64,000 nt of DNA from Pseudoscleropodium purum (taxonomy: Eukaryota > Streptophyta > Bryopsida > Hypnales > Brachytheciaceae), in assembly GCA_963969395.1 (NCBI GenBank), contig OZ017804.1:5208001-5272000 (forward strand). The letters run 5' to 3'. Below the pieces are notes generated by a model that did not search any database, was not told the DNA's origin, and saw only the letters and a program-made list of their open reading frames with translations. Both the position numbers and the translations under genes were made by a program. Shown here in pieces: positions 46,614 through 60,528 of the stretch; within the stretch, counting starts at the first letter, position 1, and each line of letters starts with the position of its first letter.

Positions 46614-46841
46614 TATTTAAAAAATCGAGACCAACACAAATACAAATATAATCAATATGGGCAAAATGTATTGAATTTAATATAGCATACCATACATTGT
46701 GGACTCAAAAATTTACATATACCATATAGTGTGCACATTTGGCTAATTGCACATATAATTTTTTTCATTCCAACTTTATATTTCTAAACTAATTTTTAAT
46801 GCCTATATAACCTATTCAACTACTACTTCTGTACTACCAAT

Positions 46842-48327
46842 CTAATATAAATGGTGGAAATGTTCATCTGGCATCGGCCAACGATATGTATTATAAAATC
46901 GTGTAATCACATGGGCCAAACTAGTATTTTCATCGTCATTTTTTGAAAAAATGTGCTTCAAATAAACATAAAACACTTTTGCAAATTCATGAAAGGCAAA
47001 TTGTATTGCACTAGGTGTTTTAAGTAGCAAGATGAAATACGCCTCTGATATGTTCTTTCTATTCATCCGCCGAGCAATTTTTCGAATGGCATACTCTTCC
47101 GACTTACGTGAATACATCGGAATGACTTCCACATCTGCACCTGCTTTATGCAAATATACAATATGTGGATCCACCCACCATCTCCTCTACAAAGTTTGTT
47201 TCATCTCATCTGCTGATGTGAATGTGTACAAAGACTTCATTGGCTGAGAAGCTAAGGTGGTCATGCTCCAATCGCAAACTCCAATGTACACACGTGAGTC
47301 ATCCTCTGGAAAATGTAACAAGATGTTGTCTGGAGAAAGATCATTGTACAAATGTCCAACAAGATGCACAGCATACATTATATGTATAAAGGCCCAAGTA
47401 AGCTCTGTGCGCTTCTTCCGATATCGCCTTAAACGGTGAGCTTTTACAACCTCCTCTTTGATTGGATTCGTATACATCAAACGGATTTGAATGTTGTCTG
47501 GAAAGTCCTTATCTATATTCAACATTTGTCGAAGAGTTCCACCATTCCACCAATACGCATAACCTTCACACGTCGTTCCGTACAAACTGTATCACACCCG
47601 CGTGTGGAATTTGAACAACCATTGATTCGTTTTGATGTTTTAATTTTGCAAGATCGGGTCGAGTTTGGTGGTGAATGGATTTCTTTGCCGCAAACTCCCA
47701 ATGAGGAAGTATTCCTAGACATCCTTCAATACGGACCTTTCGAATCGTTGCATATCCACCTCTCATCGTTCTATCATCAACAGCAATTACGCGTGCTGTA
47801 TCTGGAAGTGCTATTAGGTGCCGTTTGGTCCTTTCCGCTTCAGCAACTCCATCATTGCTTTTCCACCAAACAATCGAACCAACTCGATTGTGCCTTTTGG
47901 CGAATGGAGTACATCGCCCCCTAAATAAGTCCGTTTTCAAAATCACTTTTTCAAACTGGGCGTCATTGGATCAATATTTCTTGCTATATTTAACCAAAAT
48001 GACTTTGGAATTTTACAAAGCGTCATAAACCTTGTTCTCCAAACATTTGATGAAATGCGTTTTATCCATTTCGTCATGCCACTTCAGAACATTCAATGCA
48101 TCCAACAACATTTATGTCATGTCTACCTTGAATTTAGACACGCTCTCCTCTTAATATCTGATGTACTTATTGTCTAAAGACAATGTTGTTTCCGATTCAT
48201 AAAATTTAATAATGCGCTCGATCATGAATTTTGTGCATTCTTCCGAAGGACTTTGGCGAGCTACCTCTAAGATTGATGGTCCTTCTCTATGCTTTAGCTT
48301 CGCAACCTTCTTCTTCCCATTCGGCAT
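46842..48327 (-). pseudogene. kinase-like gene (K), second minus-strand copy
   Basis: ATG at 48327 (reverse), stop at 46842. It covers the whole gene but is broken: stops in the N-terminal part (around 48120-48000) and an 8-base loss near 47580 that shifts the frame. The catalytic loop reads YNDLSPDN where the plus-strand copy has HND, and the metal-binding motif reads DWS where the other has DWG. Both are single C-to-T or G-to-A changes. It lies downstream of the G gene on the same strand, with a GC-rich block between. Confidence 0.78.
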
Positions 48328-48519
48328 CGTGACAAATGAAATTGATATAGATAAAATTTTTTAATTTAAATTTGAATTCCACGCGCAAATGTCAAAAAAA
48401 TTGGCAACAAGGGGGCCTCCAATAAACCACTCTTGCCTTGCCTAGGAAAGGAGCCAATGGAGGATGAACCACCAAGCTCTCCGCTCCACCTTGCATTCAC
48501 AAGGGGCAAGGCAAAAGTG

Positions 48520-48930
48520 AGAAAACAGACGGCCCGACTGCCCCTCTTATAAGGCGCGGACGGCCCCAAACCGTCCGCCCGATCGGATGGGCCGGGGGTG
48601 GCGGACGCATTGGCCATCCGCCTCCCAAAAACCCTAGAGCCCCGTCCGCCTGATTGGACGGCCACGGGCGAACAAATCTGGCGTCTGCCCGATCCGACGG
48701 GCAAGGACGGACGGCCACGGGCGGACAAATCTGGTGTCTGCCCGATCCAACGAGCAAAGACAGACAGCCCCAAACCGTCCGCCCGATCGGACGGGCCGGG
48801 GGTGGCGAATGCATCGGCCGTTCGCCTCCTAGAAACCCTAGAGCCTCGTCCGCCTGATCGGACGGCCACGGGCAGACAAATCTGGTGTAAACCGATCGGA
48901 CGGCAAAGGACGGATTGCTCTAATATATAT
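48520..48930. repeat. GC-rich minisatellite-like block upstream of second K
   Basis: Degenerate units containing gtccgcccgatcgga, ggccgggggtggcg and cacgggcggacaaatctgg. Equivalent to 23590-23900 but longer, so the unit number varies between copies. Confidence 0.75.
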
Positions 48931-49925
48931 ATTTTTTATATGAGTTTCGAATTTGATTTTGTTTTCAAGTCTTAAGGCAGGCTGGGAGTCTCAAAAATGG
49001 TGCATCTGAGAGTAGATCCGCTTTTTTCATCTATTTCTTTGGATGGAAATATTTTTTTCTCATTTTTCAGACAAAGAGAAATTGATGAGGAATTAAAATC
49101 AAGTGGTTTTGTATTTTTTCAAAGATTTGTAATTTATTTATAAATTTTCAAATGACTTGCATCATAGGTCCCTATTGTGACCCTAGGTCTTTCATAAATG
49201 GTACACTTGCAATTTTAAATAAAAATGGAAAAGATAAAGAGAAGGATTAACTCTTGTATTTAATAATGTTTTTTTTTTCGGTGCATTCCATCAATGTATT
49301 TGTCAATTAAAAAACCATAAATAAACCATTTCAGTGAACTTCCATATTTGAAAATAGAATCTAAAGAGGAATCACTAATTGTCTAATTTGGGCATTTCTT
49401 CATACCAATAAGAAATCATTTTAGTTTTTAGCAATCGTTCAATGAAGAATAAAAAAATTTCAAATATTCAAATAATTCAATCTTTCATAAATTAATTAGA
49501 AATACATTTATACCATTTACGAGTTTCTAAATGTAATAAACACACAACAATAATTTCAAAATATACACCATGCTAGTACATATTTAACCTCGAATGCTGA
49601 ATTCAGAAATAGACATAACATGGCTCTTACAAAGTTACATTTCTTCTTTATATTTTTATTATTTATCAAAGTTGCTTATAGCCTTATACATCAACGCTAT
49701 TATAAAATAATACAATGATGTCTTCAACAATATGCTTGCCTACATATATACTTGGTGTATACTATTACACAACACTTTTTGAAAAAGTGAACAAAATTGT
49801 TGTTCAAAATTGTTCTATTCATTTAAAATTTTGTACTACTACCAATCTAGTGCTCTATACTTGTCGTGAGAGTAAAAATGAGAAAATTGAGCAAATACAT
49901 GCTCACTATATACTTGTATGTTTTT

Positions 49926-51179
49926 TTATTCGGAATCTGAATCGGACTCAAATTATTGACCGGTGCCTCGTTCTTGTACTCCAATGAACGGATTACCTCC
50001 ATAGTTTCCGTGATATCCACTCGATGCACCTCCTTGTCCATAGCTTGAACTTGCAAAAGTGAAAGGAGGAACCGGAGTAGTAGGCTCTGATCCTCTTTCA
50101 TTAGAAGCTCCGTAATAAGAGGCCCCATGATGTCCGTATGAATCACTTCTAGTTGATCCCGGATAGTATTGGGCGCTTCCGTGAAGAGAGCAACTATATT
50201 GCGGAGTTACATGGCTTCCTCCACTACCTTCGGAGCCCACTTAAGTGAGCGTAGTATAATATGAATTAGATCCACTAGACCTACCATAGTGCGTATTGCC
50301 ATAGCTACCTGCTCCACCTTGAGAGCCAATTTCAGGGGGAGTGCCATAATAAGAACCAACTGCACTTGAACCACCATAATGCGTGGATCCATAGCTCCTT
50401 CTTCCACCTTCATATCTATTTTAAGGATCGTAACCAAAGTATGAACCACTTCTTCCTTGTTCAGATCCTCGCGTTTCATATTCACGTCCATAAGACCTAC
50501 CATGCCTATCTTGCCGTCCACGATTTTGAAGGCTTCTGCGTGTTGCCTCTTGCATTTGTTGTTCGAATTCAATTCGTTCTCGTTCTTCTACCCGCTTGTG
50601 CCTAACTCCAAATGTGACAGGCGCTTGCATATCATCGTCATCTGACCACGCATCTTCAGCATCTCGTAGAACAACTGAAGGATGTTGTAGATAACCTTGA
50701 TTGGACCACTTTAGCATGCAATCGCTTGCGTCCTTCCACTGTGTATCTATAATGGCATCCGTGCGCGTATAGTTCTCCACATTGCGACCTGTAGCGGTAC
50801 GCCAGTCCACGTCCTTGTGGAGTACAATCTTTGCCCAAACCATTGCCATAACATTATAATTCATTATATTTGGTTTGGCGCTTTTAATGCCAAGAACTCG
50901 ATGCACTTGTGTATATCGTTGTTTGAAGTGCTCACTTTGGCACGTAGACATTTGTCCTTCTCAACGTGGCGCTTGGTGCTCTACACGTTTACGTGGCCAA
51001 AGTTTTTGAATGTGAGTCATTTTCACATACTTCTTGCACATTGAGCAATCCCACACTTTTGTTGGTTCCTCTTCCCATCCCGGTTCACCCACGCACAATG
51101 GATCGGCCCAAGCATCCCAATCGAACGATTGGAGTCTTCCCTTTCGACTACTTTTTTTGGATGCTCTATCTTTCGGCAT
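49926..51179 (-). pseudogene. Gly/Ser/Tyr-rich gene (G), nearly full copy
   Basis: A 418-codon frame from the ATG at 51179 (reverse) to the stop at 49926-49928, with four internal stops (near 50961, 50421, 50242 and 49950). The N-terminus is basic, then a domain shared with R: CSMC, YVKMTHIQKLWP, a basic helix with VHRVLGIK, and KDVDWRT. A short Asp run and an Arg/Gln-rich helix follow. The last ~190 residues are low-complexity, with GSYG, THYGG and SGSN words that resemble prion-like or phase-separating tails (inference), and an acidic end ESDSDSE. It is divergent to the R gene at 54909. Confidence 0.72.
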
Positions 51180-51389
51180 GATGAAGCCGAAGCAAAGAGA
51201 ATGAAACAATTAGAAAGCTTAAGAACCAAAATTTTGATTTAATCAATTAATTAAAATTTTACAAGCGTGAACTTTGTGAAAATTTGTAACAATGCCACAA
51301 CAATCGTTCATTCAAAGCGGAGGGGACACGCAGAGCTTCCAAGGCATTGGTCCGCCCACTCCAAAAGAGAATGACTGTTCGGAATGAGC

Positions 51390-51669
51390 CGTCTGCCTCC
51401 CCATATATATATAGGCGGACGCCCCGAGGCGGACGTCCAGATCATGCGGACCACATCAGTCTGCGTGTCAATTGGACAGCCGTAACCGGGCAGACGGGTA
51501 TTGAGGCGGATAGGGCAGACGCCTAATCAAACAGAGGACGGGGCGGACGAGTATCGGAGCGGACAGGGCAGACGGCGAACGGGTATTAGGGCGGACAGGG
51601 TCTAGGTGGACGGGGGTCTAGGTAGATGGGGTGGATGAGTATGAGGGCGGATGGAGCAGTTTGACCCTG
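51390..51669. repeat. GC-rich 5' subterminal block and possible terminus of the G-K cassette
   Basis: Short repeats of gggcggacgggtatt type upstream of the G gene. The right edge reads in reverse CAGGGTCAAACTGC, close to the hAT-like terminus CAGGGTTGAC, so 51669 may be the 5' end of the G-K cassette. Confidence 0.5.
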
Positions 51670-52929
51670 AAGCGCTCCGACGTCCATATTTTGCATGATA
51701 AACAGAGGTCTTCATGGCACTATATAGTCCAACTAACTTTTCATTCATTCAATGTAAAATTTGAAATTAAAAAAGGTAGCCTTCCTTTATGACCAAATTT
51801 ATGAATTCTTGGTAAATGATATTTTTGTATAAAGATATGAGCTAAAATGTGCAAAAATTCACAAAAGGATTGGGACGTTTAATATATGTACCCAAATATT
51901 CACATTGCATTGTGTATAAAGCAATTGTAAAAAGGTAGTTGAATAAAAATTCTACTATTAAATTGAATTAGTTGACATCTAATCACTTAGTAAACTGCTA
52001 AATGTTCAAGTTTTTGCAAGTGTGTTTTGGCTATTGAAAAAGAGCATGGATTTATAGTTATCCCCAATGAAGCAAATTGTTCTTTTTTCAAAATCTAACG
52101 GTATAGATGTTTAACCCTTAAAGTTCTTTTCACTAAAAACACTTCAAAACTGCCAGTAGTAGTGCAAATACCAAGTCTTGGAAGAAAAATACTTTTGGAC
52201 ATATGTAACCGTAGGATCTTGTAGTAAATTAGTTGGAAAAGATGTGGAAAAAATTTTAGACAAATCCACCATTTGGATTGTAAGATATTAGATATTGAGT
52301 GTTTCATTTAAGGGAGCTACTCAATTATGTCTATTAATGAATAATTGGTAGGCTAACAAACCTAACTTAGCATGTATTTTAATATTTGTTGCAATTGTTT
52401 TAGGAATATTATAACATAACACTATTATAATATTCTTATAAATGATATAGTACTAAATCATTTCAAAATCAACAACATTTGAACACAATCTGTCAATCTT
52501 GTCTTCCATACTCCTTTAATGATATATATATACATACATACATAAAATATATTAGATCAATCAACATGAACAAATCAATGATTATATATTTCATAAATCT
52601 ATTCTTCATCAATCAAATAAGAGTGCATGTTCAAATATAGACAAAGATGGTTTCTCCATTTGTTCCCAAAAAATAGATAAACAAATAGAGAAAGATATGA
52701 AGTGAATGTTACTTGGAGAATTGAAGGGAAAGAAATTGAAGTACTCAATCGCATTTTATTAAATTGGAAAATTGCATGTGGATGGCATGAATTAATCTTC
52801 ATAGATGCTAAACTCATACGAGTTGCATTTCAACATTTATGATTTATGCAATTAAATGAATTGAAAGCTCTTGTAATTACATTTTCAAATTTTCGATTCA
52901 ATCATTCAAATTTGCAAGAGTGATTTATG
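51670..52929. other. AT-rich DNA, no gene recognised
   Basis: Noncoding. It contains a short at/ac run near 52525-52548. It is absent from the equivalent position at 25487, where the other cluster has a deletion. Confidence 0.5.
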
Positions 52930-54302
52930 ATAGGTTTATAACTTTAAATGTGAAAGTATTCAATGCCTTTATGCATTTGTTTATCAATATATAAATTTTA
53001 AATAAATAATGTTTTTTTTTTATAACATATGCATAAACCACTGCATTAAAAAAAACAAAAACTAAGAGCCAAACCAAATAGGCTGGTCAAATGAAGAGAA
53101 CAAGAGAACAAGAGCCCTACAAGAAAGCAAAGGAAAAAAAAGAAAATATCAAAAGGATTCAAAGGAAGGAGCAAGATGCATTCTTACAAGACTGTAGAAT
53201 ACATAATGATTTCAAAATCCAAACACAAATATATTTTCTATTTCAATGAGAGTAAAAAATGAACTACCCTGCTCTCAAAGATTGTACAATGTACACGTTA
53301 TACAAAATGAACATATAACAGAAAGAGTAGAAGACATCGTTTATCATGATTGAAAACTGAAATGATTTTTTCTTTTTATGCAGAATATTTTATGAAATGT
53401 AACAATGTATTTAATTATCATAGTAATTGGTAGAAATCTTTGTACAATACATAGAAACATTTCATTCATGTGGAGTTCTTTCATTTATTTAGGATTAAAA
53501 TTGAAGTATTATACTCTACAAAGTACAAACCAAAAACAATACCATATACCTAAGTTCAAAAGTTTGCAATTGTTTCGTGAATTCATTTTGAAAACTCAAA
53601 CGAAGAAATATTTTATAATCAGTATCTTGTTCATTTGAATCATTTCAAAATTCGAATTCCGAATTCAATTCCTATTTATAATAGAAATTATGTTTGTCAA
53701 TTTTTTAGATCTTTAAACAATGAACCCTCTTTTTTAAAATTAATATTTAAAAACATCTGAAATAAAAATATTGGAATTACACTTCAAAATAAATATAGCA
53801 CATGTATAAGTGTATAATGTATTCTATTCAACCAACTCAAGTAACGAATTTTTCTATGTTTTTAAGGAAAAATATAGCCATAGATGATTTGAAAGTTAAA
53901 ACATTGATTCTTTTTCTTTGTTTTCAAATCTAATCAAAATTTCATTAAAAAATATGAAAGACTCGATGTTCATTTGAAGATTGTGATGCATTTCTAATTA
54001 GAAATCACAACCTTTCATTAAATATCATGAGGTTGAAATCCATTAAACTCTTATTCTAATTATGTATTGGGGCCTTTTTTTAAAATTTCATTTGCTTACA
54101 ATGAAAAAGAAATTGATTATTTTTGCAAAACATTTGATTTCCTAATGAACTTTAAAAAAATCCCCACCATCTTCAGATTTTCTCAAAACCTATTTAGAGG
54201 GATAATATCAGTAAATAATCCAAACATATTCAACTTAATCACATTCCCCTCATTCGTAAAACAATTTAGGGGAGAAAAGAAAAGGTTTAGGATAATTAGG
54301 GT
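52930..54302. repeat. AT-rich segment, partner of 25488-26866
   Basis: Nearly collinear with the other copy, with scattered substitutions. It leads into the R cassette 5' terminus near 54303. No gene is seen. Confidence 0.7.
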
Positions 54303-54690
54303 ATAGGGTTTAGGATTTACATTTAAAAAAAAAAAAAATGATAAATCAATTACATTGATCTTCATTTAGTAGTGATTATTAGGCTGTTTTTTTTTGAAAT
54401 TTTACCGCTCTTTTTGAGTAATAATGGCCTCATAGGATGCTCCAATGGATAGCTAGGCGGATGCCGTCGGCGGTTAGTGTTTAAGTGGGGCGGTCGGCGT
54501 GTCCAAAGCGCGGACAACGTCGGAAGGCGGATAATGTGGACAGTCTGAGCAAACGGGGCGGGCGAACGGGGCGTCTGTTGCTAAAGCGGACGTCGTTGGT
54601 CCAGGCGGCGGACGCGAGGTTCGGGGCTGCTTCGCGCGGTCCGGGTCAGTTCCGGCGACGAACGGCCTCTAGGTTTGGCAGCGGTTGATT
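54303..54690 (+). repeat. 5' terminus and GC-rich block of the third R cassette
   Basis: Terminal sequence tagggtttaggatttac, an A-run, then a block with gcggtcggcgtgtcc and gcggacg words. It is collinear with 26867-27270. Confidence 0.6.
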
Positions 54691-54908
54691 GTAAGGGTGA
54701 AGTGACTTTTTATTTCTTCTCACTTCAATTCTCCTTCGGTGCCAAGTTGGATGTGCTTCTATTGCTTTATGCGCTAGTTGTTTCTACGGAGTGGAGAGTT
54801 GGGGTCCTCTATCTTTTGTTACTGGTTTACGGTTGATGCCATCACTTTTGACTATAACGTGAGATTTTTTTATTCACTTCAATTGGTTATTGAATCCAAT
54901 TGACAATC

Positions 54909-57900
54909 ATGAACGGCGAAGGTGATCGAAATATTGATGGGGTGACTTTGGGAAGCGAAGCCAAGAAAAAAAGCAAAGTGAAGGGGGCTACACATGACCT
55001 TCGGCTTGACATTTTAAATGACCCTACAATTAAAGCAGAGAGCGGGTGGGAAGATGAAGATGCGGAGTATTGGACATCAAAAATGTGTAGGACCTATGTT
55101 AAAATGTACCACATTGACAAGTTGTGGCCTCAGGAGTCGCACAAGAATCATACACGGGATTTTTGTTGTAAACCATGGACTTGCAACAACAAACATTTTA
55201 TCCATCGATCTGAGGAGGTGTGACGTGTTCTATTCGGAAACAAGCGCAGAAGTAAAGGCTATATTAATTATAGCGTGGCGTGTATGGTTTACGCCAAACT
55301 TATATTAAAGCGTAAAATCGATTGAAGTACGTTTCCGACAACAACAGCTTGCCCACTTCTATTTGAAGCCAATCAAAAGGACATTCCCGACTTGTACAAT
55401 TCAGAGGGAAAAACAGAAAAAGTATTAAAAAATACTATAGAAGTGAAAACGGATGGTGTGGAGAAAGCCTCAAATGTTGAAGAATTACGGTCTGTACAAT
55501 CTCCAACAAAAGCAATCAATGAAAGCTCTTCGAAAAATGTGGAGAAAGATGTAGAGGTGTAGGAGGGTGAAGTCTTTTCCACAGCTCCAACGCGTTTGAC
55601 CTTTACACCAAATATTGTGGCACAAACGCAAAAGGAGTTTGTAAACGAAGGCAATGTTTGCACGGAACGCGGAGAAACTTCAAAAAGTAAAGTAGACGAA
55701 ATCTTGGCGGAGAAAGTGGCAAAGGGTAATGCTACAATTGATAGTCTAATAACCAACAATTGTTTTGATAGTTTGGTCTGCAAATCTTCGCCTATGCATC
55801 AAGGCGCTGAATCTAGTCCAGCGTTAAGTTTAGAAGACAAAGTACATACGCCTCGTGGACAAGGCGTGACATTTGATAATATATCCTCATTATGGAGTTC
55901 CGAGCGTAAAAAGTGGGCGAAGGAGTTTCCGTATACAACGTCATTGCCGAGTCCTCTACATCGAACCTTGCAAGACATGTCCAATCCAAAACAATTGGAA
56001 AATCTTTTAAAGCTCTCGATTCAGTTTGGTAACTTTCATGAAGAAATAGGCGAATCGTCTAACCCCGATGATGGTGCTACTGTTGTTCCAATGAGTCCAT
56101 TTGCAGATCCAAAGAATGTTGGACATATACTGGATACAACTTTCAAGATGACGATGTCAGTTGAATTTTTATCGGAAGTTGCTTCGTGTTTTATGAATTT
56201 GGCCAAGGAGTTTTCTTTAATGGCACCAGAGATGTTGAAAGGTGCTATAGCATTTCAGAATCTCACGAAGACTTTTGGACCACTTTTCGAAAAAAGAGAT
56301 GCTCACATACTACAATTGCTGGAATATGAGAAGAAAATTGTTGACTTTGGAGGAGTGGAAGCAAGGTGCAAAGTGTTGGAGTTCAAATTAAAGACTTCGG
56401 AGAGTGTGGTTGAACATTTAAATCAACAATCATCGAGGCAAATGGAGGAGTTGATGAAGATGCGTAAACGGATTGCAGAATTACAAGGGACCTCTTAGAA
56501 TCTAAGTGAGGTTGCAATCTCACCAGTGATTGTACTCGGAGACAGTCAAGAGACTCAAGAGAGTGAAGATAAGCTCTCTCTTCCTTTTGATAAGGCCGAA
56601 GCAAGCGACAACTCTGCCATTATGAATGTACAAGAAAGTCACGACATGAGCATGTTAAAAGCAACACAACAATCATCAATGGAAAAGCTTTCATCCGTTT
56701 ACGTGAATACAGAGACGCAAACAGAGAGTTGTGACTTTGAAGAGTTGAAGCATAAATTGGAGGAGACAATTGAAGCAAAAGAAATTGTTGAATCCGAGTT
56801 GAATCGATTGCAATTATGCTTGAATTTGGAGAAGTTTATGCCATCTAACGGCTTAGAGTCTCGATGGTTAACATGGGTACAAAGACTCCTAGACAGACCC
56901 TCTGTAGTATCTCAAGCAATGGCAGGTTTTCAAACATTGGTAATGGAGTCGAATGAAAATTGCGATGCCATTCAAAACTGTTTGAGTTGGTTCAAGACTA
57001 TGTTTGACTAACATCCTTCTAAGGGATATACGGAGATCACATGTTGGAGAGACATGGATGCCGTGTTTGAGCGGCTAAACCACACAAAAAAGACCAAGCT
57101 CCACCCATCAATTGGACCTTGGAAGTAGAGGAAGGATGGATCCCTTACAATACACTTTCAGCACATATCAATGTGAAAGACAAGCGAGTGGTGCATGCTT
57201 GTGATCCAACCTCTCCAATCTTGGATGGTTGTTGTAGCCTTTGTTAAGGCCTCTTCGGACCGAAAGGTGCGGTAACTATGGGCCAATATCGCCACACTTT
57301 CCATATCACTTGCATTGTAAAAGCATCACTCATTCGTTCGGTGTGTGCCGAGTGTTGTAGTCCATTGAGTGCTAGGTTCTACGAAATGTTTGGTATCTTG
57401 GAAGCTATGCCTCCAAGCCACGAGTACAATCGTTGGAATCTTTTTCTTGATCAAGCACCGTACAAATTCCAAAATTATCAACATTGGGGGGAGCCAATCC
57501 AGTGGAATGCAAATGAACAGAGGCATGATTTATACGAGGAATCTCACCAACCATTGGATTTTAATGTGTGGATGACTCACAATAGAGAGGTGGAATTGCG
57601 GGCTTGAGGAATCGTAGATGACGCGGCCCGTAAAATGTTTTGTTGCAATATGTGGGGACATTGGAGCTTGCAACACGAAAGGTTCTTTCGTTTTCTAGAT
57701 AAAAAAGTGGAGAGAGGACCAGAAGACAATTGGGTGGAGGTGAACTATGGAAAAGAGTTCGATAAGCAGTATAAGGCATACGACCACACCCTCGTAGGTA
57801 GGGCCCTTCTATTGTCGAAGTTGGAAGAGGCTGCAAAAGTTCATGTTGTCTACGATACAAATGGACAAACAAACACAGGACATTCATCTGTAGATGTGGC

Positions 57901-58294
57901 AGCAACATTTGATAGGCGCATTGGCGATATTATAGGGCATTGGAAGGCTTTCCTATTGAATGGAGACTACCTCACAGCATGGCAAGGGAAAGGAGATGAT
58001 GAAGTTGTTCAAGCGATGGTAGATCGTGTGGAGAGCAACTTGAGAACCTTGAAGGCAGACGAAGTCAATTTATCACCAAATAGAAAACAAAAAAGGAAAC
58101 TTGAAGAGGACAATGACTTCTCTCCGGAAACCAAAAAACAATTTTATAAGGTAGACATCAAAGTTCAATCTAGAGGGCGAATAGTCCGTGCAAGTCAACA
58201 ACGGTCAACTCGTCAATCATCTGCCAAACTCTTCGGTAAAGCAGATTTTCCTTTTGTTTTGGGAAAAGGTAGTGGTCCATCCAGTGGAAAGTAG
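54909..58294 (+). pseudogene. RING-finger coiled-coil gene (R), third copy
   Basis: Diverged copy of R (roughly 90% by eye). ATG at 54909; internal stops near 55221, 55320, 55559, 56497 and 57009, and a one-base loss near 57090 that shifts the frame. It keeps Trp or Gln at several positions where the other two copies have stops, which shows the original frame was continuous. The first RING Cys pair is damaged (a taa near 57244 just follows it) while CRHTFHITC-like and CAEC ligands remain, with His-Thr-Phe-His intact. The 3' flank joins the K cassette at about 58480. Confidence 0.78.
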
Positions 58295-58551
58295 GATTTG
58301 AGGAGAATTTTGTTTTTTGAAAACAATGGTCCTTTCATTGTTTAAAAACAAAAAAGAATGTGAAAGATTTAGATCTTAAAAAGATCGTATAGGATTCAAT
58401 AGTGATATTGGAACTATGTTTTCATGTATTTTGTTTATACATATATATTTATATATAAAGATGCTATATTTTCATTTGTGTATATTGGGGCCTTCGTGTG
58501 AATTCAATTTCAAATTAGAAAATTTGATCTATATCAATTTCATTTGGCACG

Positions 58552-60042
58552 ATGACGAAGGGGAAGAAGAAGGTTGCTAAGCTTAAACATGGAGAGGGAC
58601 CATCAAACTTGGAGGTAGCTCGCCAAAGTCCTTCGGAGGAATGCAAAAAATTCTTGATTGAGCGCATCGTTCAATTTTATGAATCGGAAACAACATTGTC
58701 TTTAAACAATAAGTACATCAGATATCAAGAGAACGTGTCTAAATTCAAGGTAGACATGACACAGATGTTGTTGGATGCATTGAATGTGGCGAAGTAGCAT
58801 GACGAAATGCATAAAACGCACTTCACTAAATGTTTGGAGAACAAGGTTCATGACGCTTTGTAAAATTTCAAAGTCATTTTGGTTAAATATGGCAAGAAAT
58901 ATCGACCCAATGACGCCCAGTTTGAAGAAGTGATTCTGAAAGCGGACTTATTTAGGGGGCGATGTGCTCCATTCGCCAAAACGCACAATCAAGTTGGTTC
59001 AATTGGTTGGTGGAAAAGCAATGATGGAGTTGCTGAAGCAGAAAGGACCAAACGGCACCTAATAGCACTTCTAGATACAGCGCGCGTGATTGCTGTTGAT
59101 GATAGAACGATGAGAGGTAGATATGCAATGATTCGAAAGGTTGGTATTGAAGGATGTCCAGGAATACTTCCTTATTGGGAGTTTGCGGCAAAGAAATCCA
59201 TTCACCACCAAACTCGACCCGATCTTGCAAAGTTAGAACATCAAAACGAATCAATGGCTGTTCGAATTCCACACACGGGTGTGATACGGTTTGCTGCGGT
59301 GCACGGAACGACGTGTGAAGGTTATGCGTATTGGTGGAATGGTGGAACTCTTCGACAAATGTTGAATATGGATAAGGACTTTCTAGACAACATTCAAATC
59401 CGTTTGATGTATACGAATCCAACCGAAGAGGAGGTTGTAAAAGCTCACCATTAAGGGCGATATCGGAAGAAGCGCACGGAGTTGACATGGGCGTTTATGC
59501 ATATAATGTATGCAGTGCATCTTACTAGACATTTGCACAATGATCTTTCTCCGGACAACATCTTGTTGCATTTTCCAGAGGATGAGTCACGTGTGTACAT
59601 TGGAGTTTGCGATTGGGGCATGACCACCTTAGCTTCTCAGCTAATGAAGTCTTTGTACACATTTACATCAGCAAATGAGATGAAACAGACTTTGCAGAGG
59701 AGATGGTGGGTAGATCCACGTATTGCATATTTGCATAAAGCAGGTGTAGATGTGGAAGTCATTCCGATGTATTCACGTAAGTCGGAAGAGTATGCCATTC
59801 GAAAAATTGCTCGGCGGATGAATGGAAACAACATGTCAGAGGCGTATTTCAACGTGCTACGAAAAACACCTAGTGCGACACAATTTGCCTTTCATGACTT
59901 TGCAAAAGTGTTTTATGCTTACTTGAAGTGCATTTCTTCGAAGACTGACGATGAAAATACTAGTTTGACCCATATGATTATGCGATTTTATAATACATAT
60001 CGTTGGCCGATGCCAGATGAACATTTCCACCATTTATATTAG
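58552..60042 (+). pseudogene. protein kinase-like gene (K), most complete copy
   Basis: A single 496-codon frame with three stops (58795, 58861, 59452). Residues 1-105 are a basic and helical domain. The kinase-like domain spans about 185-470: a RGRYAMIRKV strand in place of the glycine loop; EFAAKKS with the presumed ATP-anchoring Lys at residues 214-215; catalytic loop HNDLSPDNILL at 329-339; and CDWG at 353-356 for metal binding. HND replaces the usual HRD and DWG the usual DFG, so it is a divergent kinase or pseudokinase. It lies directly downstream of R in the same orientation. The target is unknown. Capture of a host kinase by the mobile family is plausible (inference). Confidence 0.8.
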
Positions 60043-60369
60043 ATTGGTAGTGCAGAAGTAGTAGTTGAATAGGTTATATAGGCATTGAAAATTAGTTTAG
60101 AAATATAGAGTTGGAATGAAAAAAATTATATGTGCAATTAGCCAAATGTGCACAATGTATGGTATTCTATATTAAATTCAATATATTTTGCCCATATTGA
60201 TTATGTTTGTATTTGTGTTGATCTCGATTTTTTAAATAGTATATATATATATTTGAAGTCACAAACTTTTTTAGTTTGCCTTCTGAAAATGAATTGGAAT
60301 TTTTTCATAGTTTCAAGACTATCATGGACTCATGTACAAACTTTATAATCTTTTAAATTGTTTAAAGAT

Positions 60370-60528
60370 TAAGGGAGTGACCGCGGGGTAGTTTGGGTAG
60401 GGCAGTCGGGGGAAATAGGGCCGTCAAAGCGACGGGGCGGACGGGGCGGACACTGTGTCCGCGGGGACCGCGAATGTCAGCGGACGCTACGGACACAGCG
60501 TCCGCATCCGGACATCGTGTCAAACCTG
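60370..60528. repeat. hAT-like terminus, alternative end type
   Basis: GC-rich block ending (reverse) CAGGTTTGACACGATGTCC, close to the right end of the 371-bp element at 42917. It is followed at once by gagctcat, the point where the H 3' flank resumes (compare 36810). The left end of this insertion is unclear. Confidence 0.55.
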
